From Caldilinea sp. CFX5 (GTDB taxonomy: Bacteria > Chloroflexota > Anaerolineae > Caldilineales > Caldilineaceae), in NCBI GenBank assembly GCA_021405325.1, contig QWII01000111.1:1-32337 (forward strand): 32,337 nt of DNA, read 5' to 3'. Below, piece after piece: positions 25,841 to 32,266 of the stretch (positions are counted from its first letter, which is position 1; each line of letters starts with the position of its first letter). The translations under genes and the position numbers were made by a program. The notes beneath the pieces are model-generated. The model was not told where the DNA came from, made no database searches, and was given only the letters and a program-made list of their open reading frames with translations.

Positions 25841-25915
25841 TTCCGTGTTGCTTCTATCCGTGTTTAGTCTTTGGCCAACCTGAAAAGACTAAACACGGAT
25901 AGAAGCAACACGGAA
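25841..25915. repeat. 31-bp perfect inverted repeat
   Basis: The arms 25841-25871 and 25885-25915 are perfect reverse complements around a 13-nt loop. The word TCCGTGTT occurs twice in the left arm about 15 nt apart (25842 and 25857) and inverted twice in the right arm. It lies between the SDR and the FAH-family gene, both on the plus strand. No T-run follows. Confidence 0.93.
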
Positions 25916-25994
25916 TCAGCATCGTTATAAACCTCTATCTACCCATTGTTCCTCTCTATGAACTGGAGAGTTGCCAATCAGAAAGAGATAATCC

Positions 25995-26822
25995 ATGAAA
26001 CTCTATACCTTTGAAGTGCAGAAGCAACAGAAGGTGGGTGTGGAGCGGGACGGTAAGTTGATTGAAACGTCCTATGCCTCCATGCTTGACCTGATCAAGG
26101 CCGGGCGTAACGGCCTGGCTGCCGCCAAAAAAGCCGCCGGCGCCGCTCATGATCTGAAGAAGGCCAAGATCCTCGCCCCCATTCCGCGACCGGGGAAGAT
26201 CTGGTGCAGCGGCTTGAATTATATGAGCCACATCGAAGAAAACCCCGGCGCCAAAATGCTCGCTGACCCGCGCTTTTTTGCCAAACTGCCCGATAATGTC
26301 ATCGGCCCCAAACAGCCGATCAAATATCCGGGCGAAAAGTATCAAATGGACTATGAAGTGGAACTGGCCGTGGTCATCGGCAAGACGCTGAAGCAGGGAG
26401 CGGGGGAAGACGCGATCATGGACGCTGTCTTTGGCTACACCATTTTGCACGACGTGTCGGCCCGCTGGATGCAATTCAAAGACGCCAACGAGATGTTGGG
26501 CAAGAATTTCGACACCTTTGCGCCGATGGGGCCATGTATTGTCACCAAAGATGCGATCCCCGATCCCAGCAAATTGCATCTCACCCTGAAGCTAAACGGG
26601 CAAATTATGCAGGATCGCACCAACGAAGATTGGTGCTTCCCCTTGCCGCGGCTGATTGCCTGGTTGACCCAAGCAATTACGCTCAATCCGGGCGATGTGG
26701 TCTCCACTGGGACGCCGGCCGGCGTCGGTCTCTTCCGCAAGCCGCAAGTCTGGCTCAAGCCGGGGGATGTGTGCGAGTTGGAGATTAGCGGGATTGGCAA
26801 GTTGATCAATACGGTGAAGTAG
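25995..26822 (+). CDS. Fumarylacetoacetate hydrolase family protein
   Basis: The 275-residue product is a FAH-superfamily enzyme, acting on 2-keto or acylpyruvate-type acids as hydrolase, decarboxylase or dehydratase in the cytosol. The metal site can be read as E121 and E123 (in DYEVELAVVIGK) and D153 (in LHDVSAR), with K170 in GKNFDTFAP and the STGTPAGVG loop near the end. Upstream neighbours (glycoside hydrolase, SDR) suggest a role late in a non-phosphorylative sugar-acid route, for example processing of a 2-keto-3-deoxy-sugar acid. The residue after DVSAR is W rather than the common D, which may affect substrate fit. A modest purine-rich site precedes the ATG. Confidence 0.93.
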   Translation: MKLYTFEVQKQQKVGVERDGKLIETSYASMLDLIKAGRNGLAAAKKAAGAAHDLKKAKILAPIPRPGKIWCSGLNYMSHIEENPGAKMLADPRFFAKLPDNVIGPKQPIKYPGEKYQMDYEVELAVVIGKTLKQGAGEDAIMDAVFGYTILHDVSARWMQFKDANEMLGKNFDTFAPMGPCIVTKDAIPDPSKLHLTLKLNGQIMQDRTNEDWCFPLPRLIAWLTQAITLNPGDVVSTGTPAGVGLFRKPQVWLKPGDVCELEISGIGKLINTVK

Positions 26823-26828
26823 GGACAT

Positions 26829-26900
26829 ATCACCGCGAATCAAAGGATTAGCGAATCTTTGCCCCTGACGGGATTCGCTAATCCTTTGATTCGCGGTGAT
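26829..26900. repeat. 29-bp perfect inverted repeat between convergent genes
   Basis: Arms 26829-26857 and 26872-26900 are perfect reverse complements around 14 nt. GCGAATC occurs twice per arm at 16-nt spacing (26835 and 26851 on the left). It lies 6 nt after the stop codon of the FAH-family gene and upstream of nothing but the end of the convergent gene at 26955. No U-tract is present. Confidence 0.93.
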
Positions 26901-26954
26901 AGTGGCCAACCCTACAGACCACTCATGCCGCCATTGCCACAGCGCCAATCAGCC

Positions 26955-27653
26955 TCAGCGATACGGCCCGCGCATGAACTCGCGCCAGAGTTCGCTCACC
27001 AAAAACCACGAATCGTCATAGTACACCACCGTGCGCAAGTAGGCGCGCTCCAGGTAAAGACCTAATAATTCGCTGCGCTCAATGACTAGTGTGATGACTA
27101 ATACCGTGCAGATCATGTTGAGCAGGAGCGTAAGCACAAAGGAGAGCGGCAAGGTATACTCTTGAATATCGGTTTGGCGCAGACCAAATTCCTTGAAGAG
27201 TGTTACATAATGAAAGGCTAGTGTGATACCAATGACAATGTCGAGTCCGAGTCGGAAAGCCGGATCAAAAAAAGGGCGAATGATGAGAAAGGGAATTGTA
27301 AAAACAGGCAAGTAATAAGGGGCCAGCACCATTAACCACAAAAAGTGAGGAGTGCCATCAGACGCCACATAAGATTTGTTGTCATATGGGTTGACACGAA
27401 ACTCCTTTACTCTGCGCCACCAGAGTAAATTAAGGATTGTATGACTAAGCTCGTGTTCAAAGAATTCGAGAAAAAGAGTATTTTTGTTAAACATAAGGGG
27501 GTAAAGTAGTACGTAGCCACCAAAACCAGCACAGACCCACAACACCTCAGCAAGCGATACTTCTTCACCAATCGTTACAAACGCCTCGATAGTGAAGGCA
27601 ATGGCGAGTGGTAAGAGCAATAGGGCGAGTAACCACTTGAACAGGTGTGCCAT
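26955..27653 (-). CDS. M50-like membrane metallopeptidase
   Basis: The product of about 232 residues has five or six hydrophobic helices. Between the second and third lies FEHELSHTILNLLWWRRVKEFRV, here split as FEHELSHTI and the following amphipathic part: HELSH fits the HExxH zinc motif and the layout resembles M50B-type intramembrane or membrane-bound proteases. A later HYVTLFKEFGLRQTDIQ stretch could supply the third, acidic ligand. The substrate is unknown; M50 proteases often act in regulated proteolysis of membrane-anchored factors. The ATG at 27653 is preferred over a GTG at 27674, though neither has a strong ribosome site. The coding sequence is more AT-rich than its neighbours, which may point to separate origin. 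Confidence 0.72.
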   Translation of the reverse strand: MAHLFKWLLALLLLPLAIAFTIEAFVTIGEEVSLAEVLWVCAGFGGYVLLYPLMFNKNTLFLEFFEHELSHTILNLLWWRRVKEFRVNPYDNKSYVASDGTPHFLWLMVLAPYYLPVFTIPFLIIRPFFDPAFRLGLDIVIGITLAFHYVTLFKEFGLRQTDIQEYTLPLSFVLTLLLNMICTVLVITLVIERSELLGLYLERAYLRTVVYYDDSWFLVSELWREFMRGPYR

Positions 27654-27767
27654 GTTGGTAACGGTGGGAACCACTCAACTTTCGTTGGACATCGGGACGA
27701 AAGCCGCAGCAGGCTGTGTATGTTACCAACAGTGTAACACAAATTATTTGTCTTTTCAATATGCTAA

Positions 27768-28502
27768 TTACTTGATTTCTGGTAAGGTTAGAGCCTGACG
27801 CATCACTTCCTCGGAGTCGAGCAGGTGGGCGAGCATGGCCTGGCGGGCGCCCTCCACGCTGCCGGCCTTTACCTGTTTGTAAATGTTGGTATGAAAGTTC
27901 AAGGCTTTCTCTAACGAACCGGGGACCGCAAAACCCATCTCGCGCACTTCCATCATCACATCGACCAGTGAATTCAAGACCACGGGAAAGAGGTCATTCC
28001 CCGTAGCATAAGCCAGCGCCGTGTGAAATTCGACATCGGTTTGCACATAGCGCGCTCGATTGCGCTGGCGCTCATCTGTTGCCTGGACAATGGCCGCCAT
28101 TTCCTCTAGTAAGCTTTCCAAGCGTGCCAAATCTTGCACCGTGCGTTGTTCGGCCGCACAGCCGGCGATCTCGATCTCCAACACACGGCGGACATGGCTC
28201 ACTTTGGCAATATCCAATGCCGCCCGCCCGCGCAGATAATGGCTCATCGACTGCGCCACCGTTTCTGCCGACGGGCGACTGACCACGGTGCGACTGCCAT
28301 GCCGCACTTCGAGTAAGCCTCTGGCCGCCAGTGCGCCGATAGCTTCGCGAACGACCGTGCGACTGACGCCAAACTGTTGGGTCAATTGGTTGATGGCCGG
28401 CAAGCGGTCGCCGGGTTGCAGCCGTTGGTCAACAATCAGCGCTTCGAGTTGATTAACCACGCGCCCGGTTAAGGTCGGTTCGCGCGTTAAGGTTTCAAAC
28501 AT
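27768..28502 (-). CDS. FadR/GntR family transcriptional regulator (FCD domain)
   Basis: The product of about 244 residues has an N-terminal winged helix-turn-helix (roughly residues 10-75, with LPAINQLTQQFGVSRTVVREAI as the recognition part, here in two pieces LPAINQLTQQ and FGVSRTVVREAI) and a C-terminal all-alpha FCD ligand domain. D and H in the DVEFHTALA segment and later histidines in FHTNIY and MLAHLL are placed like the metal/ligand site of this family, which senses small carboxylates or sugar acids. It is divergent from the ABC sugar importer and is its likely regulator. The ATG at 28502 has AAAGGA at a good distance; the ATG two codons earlier does not. Confidence 0.93.
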   Translation of the reverse strand: MFETLTREPTLTGRVVNQLEALIVDQRLQPGDRLPAINQLTQQFGVSRTVVREAIGALAARGLLEVRHGSRTVVSRPSAETVAQSMSHYLRGRAALDIAKVSHVRRVLEIEIAGCAAEQRTVQDLARLESLLEEMAAIVQATDERQRNRARYVQTDVEFHTALAYATGNDLFPVVLNSLVDVMMEVREMGFAVPGSLEKALNFHTNIYKQVKAGSVEGARQAMLAHLLDSEEVMRQALTLPEIK

Positions 28503-28528
28503 GCCCATCCTTTGGTTTCCAGTGCTTC

Positions 28529-28591
28529 CCCGCTCTAAGCCGGTCCGTGACCGGCGCCCAAATCGCCGGTCACGGACCGGCTTAGAGCGGG
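28529..28591. repeat. 28-bp perfect inverted repeat with two CCGGTC cores
   Basis: Arms 28529-28556 and 28564-28591 pair perfectly around 7 nt. Each arm contains the palindrome GCCGGTCACGGACCGGC or its reverse complement, the same core as at 9987 and 10987, with a third version of the outer stem (CGCTCTAAG facing CTTAGAGCG). It lies in the divergent promoter region between the regulator and the importer. Confidence 0.93.
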
Positions 28592-28621
28592 TTGCGTAGT
28601 TGTATTTTGCAAAAAGCCAAT

Positions 28622-28651
28622 TTGCTGGTTCATCTGATCATGTGATATGAT
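28622..28651 (+). promoter_or_regulatory. Possible promoter for ABC importer
   Basis: TTGCTG (28622-28627) and TATGAT (28646-28651) are 18 nt apart, and the -10 overlaps the right half of the dyad at 28634-28654. This is the best pair I find upstream of the binding-protein gene; a TTGACT at 28729 has no -10 partner. Confidence 0.45.
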
Positions 28652-28654
28652 CAG
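28634..28654. promoter_or_regulatory. Operator-like dyad in importer control region
   Basis: CTGATCAT (28634-28641) and ATGATCAG (28647-28654) form a perfect 8-bp inverted repeat around GTGAT. Its size and AT-rich dyad form suit a dimeric FadR-type regulator, and the adjacent gntR-family gene is the natural candidate. It overlaps the proposed -10, consistent with repression. Confidence 0.65.
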
Positions 28655-28675
28655 TATACCTCTCGCAGGCTCCAA

Positions 28676-28705
28676 TGACAAAAATGTAGGTGACAAAAAT
28701 ATAGG
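28676..28705. repeat. 15-bp tandem direct repeat in importer leader
   Basis: Two adjoining copies of TGACAAAAATGTAGG (second copy with A for G at position 11) lie at 28676-28690 and 28691-28705, upstream of the binding-protein gene. They could be paired binding sites for an activator or a leader RNA element. Confidence 0.7.
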
Positions 28706-28797
28706 TAAACAGGTTCATTGTGCTTTCATTGACTGTTCGCAATGCGTGAGTTTTTCGTTTGCGCAACAATCCTATCTGTAGCATCAAGGAGATTCCC

Positions 28798-30264
28798 ATG
28801 GTCAGCAGTAAACTTAGTCGCCGTGAATTTCTACGTGCCAGCGCATTCGGTGCCGGTGCTATCGCGCTGGTTGCCTGTGGCGCGCCAATAGGACAAGCCC
28901 CGGCCGCCCCTGCCGAAGCCACGAAGGCGCCGGCAGAAGAAGCGCCCGCCGCCGAAGGGATGACGCTGGAAGTCGTCATGGATACGCCCGAATATCAGAA
29001 TCAACATCAGCAAATCTTCGACCTCTTTTCGGAAGAGCATCCGGGCGTCACCGTTACGCTGATCACCCATAGCGAAGATGGGCAACCGGCCTATGTCGCC
29101 AAGGTGGCCGGCGGTTATGTCCCGGCGATGGAGACCTGCTGGTCGAGCGGCAACAGCTATCGCGTCAACCTGGACACCTATCAGAATCACATCGACCTCA
29201 GCACCATCGACTATCCCTATTTTGATGACTTCCTTTATGACCTGAAGAATACCTGGGCCAATACCTATGGCCAGTCCGGCCCGCGCATCATCGACCCCTA
29301 TTTGGGCGTGGTGATGACCTGGATGTTCCACGAGGATATTTTGGAACCGGCCGGTTTGAATCCCATCGGCAAAGTCAACACCTGGGCGGATCTCTTGACT
29401 TGGCTGGATGAAGGCACCAAATTTGCTAAGAGCGAGAACAAACTCTTCTGGGATCAGGCGTGGCTCAACCCCTGGTTTGGCTGGCACCTGAATTATGACA
29501 CGATTCCGCTGGCCTTCCCTGAGGGGCAACGCGAACATCAACTGGCCTGCTGGAAGGGCGAGAAGAAATTTAACGCTGAGGATTCACCCTATCGCCGCTA
29601 TCTGGAATTCTATCTGGATGCCTACCAAAAGGGCTGGCTGCCGGAAAACTACTGGACGCGCAAGTGGGAAGAGGACATGGAGAGCAGCTTTGCCGCCAAG
29701 AACAGCCTGGTGATGTTGCATGGGCCGTGGCCGTGGGACAAGAGCCTGGCGATTGACCCGACGGTCAAGCAAGCCGGTCTCCCCGCCACGCCGCCGGCAG
29801 AAGGGCAGAGCCAGTGGATGCAACTGCAGTCCGACCCCGGCATCGACACGGGTTCGCAGGCCATGTTCATGCGCGTCGGCAACGAGAGCAAACCGGAATG
29901 GGATAGCATCCGCGAACTCTTTGTCTGGTGGCATAGCCCGGACATCATCCGGCTGCGCGCCGAGGCCATCGGCTTTATCCCCGCCATCAAGCTTGACCCG
30001 CCGGCGGATCTGCAAGGGCCGCAACTGGTCAACACGGTGATGGAAATCGAGAAACCAGGCGGCAAGTGGGAAAATGTCAAGTGGGAACGCTCGGTCAGCG
30101 GCGAAACCCAGATGGGGGCCAAGCGCAAGGGCGGCTCCCCCGGCGTCTGGGATGTGGAATCGGGCAACATCGCCACCAACTGGGCCGATATGATGACCGG
30201 CAAGATCACGGTGCAGGACTACCTGGACAAGGCGCAGGCGAATTACGAGGCGAGCTACCAGTAG
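28798..30264 (+). CDS. ABC transporter extracellular solute-binding lipoprotein
   Basis: The 488-residue product is a family 1 (sugar/oligosaccharide-type) binding protein that would capture substrate outside the cell for the ABC importer. Its N-terminus has a twin-arginine motif (S-R-R-E-F-L, R8-R9), a hydrophobic core and the lipobox LVAC with C27, followed by an alanine/proline/glutamate-rich linker to residue 55. That is the usual Tat-exported lipoprotein design. The substrate-binding fold begins with MTLEVVMDTPEYQNQH and extends to the end. AAGGAG lies just before the ATG at 28798. The stop codon lies inside the flank of an 8-nt-period repeat (30264-30341). The gene begins the importer operon, divergent from the FadR-type regulator. 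Confidence 0.93.
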   Translation: MVSSKLSRREFLRASAFGAGAIALVACGAPIGQAPAAPAEATKAPAEEAPAAEGMTLEVVMDTPEYQNQHQQIFDLFSEEHPGVTVTLITHSEDGQPAYVAKVAGGYVPAMETCWSSGNSYRVNLDTYQNHIDLSTIDYPYFDDFLYDLKNTWANTYGQSGPRIIDPYLGVVMTWMFHEDILEPAGLNPIGKVNTWADLLTWLDEGTKFAKSENKLFWDQAWLNPWFGWHLNYDTIPLAFPEGQREHQLACWKGEKKFNAEDSPYRRYLEFYLDAYQKGWLPENYWTRKWEEDMESSFAAKNSLVMLHGPWPWDKSLAIDPTVKQAGLPATPPAEGQSQWMQLQSDPGIDTGSQAMFMRVGNESKPEWDSIRELFVWWHSPDIIRLRAEAIGFIPAIKLDPPADLQGPQLVNTVMEIEKPGGKWENVKWERSVSGETQMGAKRKGGSPGVWDVESGNIATNWADMMTGKITVQDYLDKAQANYEASYQ

Positions 30265-30341
30265 GTAGACAGGTAGACAGGTACACAGGTAATACTAACC
30301 TGTCTACCTGTCTACCTGTCTACCTATCTACCTATCTACCT
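30264..30341. repeat. Inverted 8-nt tandem repeat between importer genes
   Basis: About three copies of GTAGACAG (30264-30290) face five copies of its complement CTACCTGT/CTACCTAT (30298-30341) around an AT-rich 7-nt loop. The repeat fills the 82-nt gap between the binding-protein stop and the permease ATG. A strong stem here could stabilise the binding-protein part of the mRNA and lower permease expression. Confidence 0.88.
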
Positions 30342-30346
30342 GACTT

Positions 30347-31249
30347 ATGACGCAAACCCGCCATTCGCTCCAACGCCGCCGCATTCTGGGCGATTATCTG
30401 TTGCTGGCCCCGCAGTTGATCTTATATGTGGGGTTGACGATTCTGCCCTTTGTGGTGGCGTTGCCGGTCTTGTTTACGGATCGGCTGGCCTTTAATGACG
30501 CTGATGTAGCGGGCATTGGGCTGGCGAATTTTACGCGCATTTTTACTGATCCCAACATTCAGCAAGAGTATTTTCCGGCGCTCTGGCGGTCGGTGCGCTT
30601 TGTGGCGCTCAATTATGTGATGGTCTATGTCTTTGGGTTGACCATTGCGCTCTTGATCTATGAAGTGGGCTTTAGCAGTTGGTTCTTTACGATTGTCTAT
30701 TTGCCGATGATGGTTTCGGGGCTGGCGACTGGGTATATGGCGACGATGCTCTTTGCGCGCTCCACGGGTACGGTCAATTTGATGTTGGCGGAATGGTTCG
30801 GCTGGCGGGAGGCGATTGATATCCAACTGCCCATCGGGACAACCATAATTTTGCCAATTCTGATTGGTTGGAAGTATGCTGGTTTCAATGTTGCAATCTT
30901 TTTGTCCGGTTTGTTAAGCATCCCGCACGAAACAATTGAAGCAGCGACCGTAGATGGCGCTTCCTATTGGCAGCGCTTATGGCGTGTCTACTTTCCCCAG
31001 ATGATTCCAGCCTTTATTATCGCGACCATCTTCTGTCTGATTGGCTCTTTTGGGGTCTTTGAAGAGTTGATTCCGCTGGGCGCCTTAAGCAGTAACAACG
31101 AAGCGCGCCTGCTCTCAGTCATCTTCTTCAACTATGCTTTCACCTCCAACCGACTGGCGTTGGGCCTGGTGCTGACCCTGCAAACCTTTCTGCCGTTGGT
31201 GGTGGTGGCGTTGTTTCTGCAACGATTGCAACGGCGATTACAGTATTAG
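30347..31249 (+). CDS. Sugar ABC transporter permease (MalF type)
   Basis: The 300-residue product is a carbohydrate uptake permease with about six membrane helices. The cytoplasmic EAA loop, which docks on the ATPase, is clear: EAATVDGASYWQ followed by the P of YFPQM, about residues 198-218. The N-terminal LAPQLILYVGLTILPF region is typical of UgpA/MalF-type first permeases. It normally pairs with a second permease (MalG/UgpE type), but that gene does not follow here. Translation begins 5 nt after a long tandem-repeat hairpin. The stop codon lies in a 14-nt direct repeat (31245-31274). Confidence 0.93.
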   Translation: MTQTRHSLQRRRILGDYLLLAPQLILYVGLTILPFVVALPVLFTDRLAFNDADVAGIGLANFTRIFTDPNIQQEYFPALWRSVRFVALNYVMVYVFGLTIALLIYEVGFSSWFFTIVYLPMMVSGLATGYMATMLFARSTGTVNLMLAEWFGWREAIDIQLPIGTTIILPILIGWKYAGFNVAIFLSGLLSIPHETIEAATVDGASYWQRLWRVYFPQMIPAFIIATIFCLIGSFGVFEELIPLGALSSNNEARLLSVIFFNYAFTSNRLALGLVLTLQTFLPLVVVALFLQRLQRRLQY

Positions 31250-31274
31250 TGCTTGTGTCGATTAGTGCTTGTGT
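31245..31274. repeat. 14-nt direct repeat at 16-nt period
   Basis: ATTAGTGCTTGTGT occurs at 31245-31258 and again at 31261-31274. The first copy contains the permease stop codon. The 16-nt period matches that within the hairpin arms elsewhere. Confidence 0.85.
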
Positions 31275-31285
31275 AGTAGAGAGAG

Positions 31286-32266
31286 ATGAACGTGTCGTAT
31301 TTTACTGAATTGCGCAATGTGGGGTTGCTCCTCTGTTTGGGGATTGGTTGTCTGTGGGGTGCAGCAAATCTGGCGCAACCCTTTGTCCATGCCGATGTCG
31401 TGACTTTTTACCGAACCATTCATCAAAATCGCACCCGTTATTGGCGCATGAATCTTTTGTTTACCATTGCCATTCTCGCTTTGATCGGCGGTTTCGGATT
31501 GTTGGCCCGGCAGACCTGGCAAGCTAATCCACCCCTTACCTTTGTAGGGTTGGGGCTGTTGACCGCCGCCATGTTTTTCTGGCTGGCGCAATTTAGCCTC
31601 CGCCTGACGGCAACGACCGCTATCGCAAATCAGGTCTATCGCGGCAATAAACCGCCTGTCCATTTCCCAGCCAACATTGGCGCCGGCTTTGATTATCTGT
31701 TTCTTGCCTTCCAAATATGCCTGCTGGTAGGCATGGCGGCCTTGTTGGCGAGTTTAGGTGACGCCGGTTTCATCTCGCCGTTGATGACCAGGGTTAGCAT
31801 TGTGGTACTGATCGCCAGCGGACTCATTTTAGTCTTCGCCGCGGCATATATCGTCGTGCTGATGGTCAGCAACCGCAGGATCTTTGATGAACAGCAGAAG
31901 AAGATCGATGAGGTGCGGAAGAGTGAGATGCGGTACAAGACACTCTTTGAGAATTCGCTGGCCGGGATGATGAAGTTCAGCGTCTTTCCTCTGATCATCT
32001 TCGAAGCGAACAGAACGGTGATGGAGATGTTCGGAGTGGAGAATGTCTATGACCTGCAGAGGGTCCTTTCCGAACTTCCGGGAGGACAGATCGGTTCACT
32101 CGAATCGGCATTGAAGAATGCCGGTTCAGTCGAATCGTTCGAGATCGAATTTGCGACACCGCACGGCATCAAAAGACGATTCCTTATCTCGGCAAAGAAG
32201 GAAGAATCCGAGAATCTCATCCACGCCGTGGTCATTCTGATGACCTCGGAAAAGCTGATCGGATAA
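31286..32266 (+). CDS. Membrane protein joined to a PAS-domain segment
   Basis: The 326-residue frame has two unlike parts. Residues 1 to about 192 hold five hydrophobic helices, in the codon style of the window; I do not recognise this family, and it is not the second ABC permease expected here. From about residue 195 a charged linker (QQKKIDEVRKSEMRY) leads into a PAS-like domain beginning TLFENSLAGM. This part uses TCG, GGA and AGA codons far more than the rest of the window. No histidine kinase or cyclase domain follows before the stop. Either this is a true fusion with acquired DNA, or two organisms were joined in assembly at about 31,860-31,900. Treat the frame as one gene with caution. 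Confidence 0.5.
   Translation: MNVSYFTELRNVGLLLCLGIGCLWGAANLAQPFVHADVVTFYRTIHQNRTRYWRMNLLFTIAILALIGGFGLLARQTWQANPPLTFVGLGLLTAAMFFWLAQFSLRLTATTAIANQVYRGNKPPVHFPANIGAGFDYLFLAFQICLLVGMAALLASLGDAGFISPLMTRVSIVVLIASGLILVFAAAYIVVLMVSNRRIFDEQQKKIDEVRKSEMRYKTLFENSLAGMMKFSVFPLIIFEANRTVMEMFGVENVYDLQRVLSELPGGQIGSLESALKNAGSVESFEIEFATPHGIKRRFLISAKKEESENLIHAVVILMTSEKLIG

Noticed and set aside
28529..28591. Intrinsic terminator for the regulator gene
   Set aside because: It lies upstream of the regulator start, in a divergent control region, and has no T-run.
30264..30341. Short tandem repeats that could be a small CRISPR-like array
   Set aside because: The unit is only 8 nt, has no spacers and is arranged as an inverted pair; no cas genes are present.
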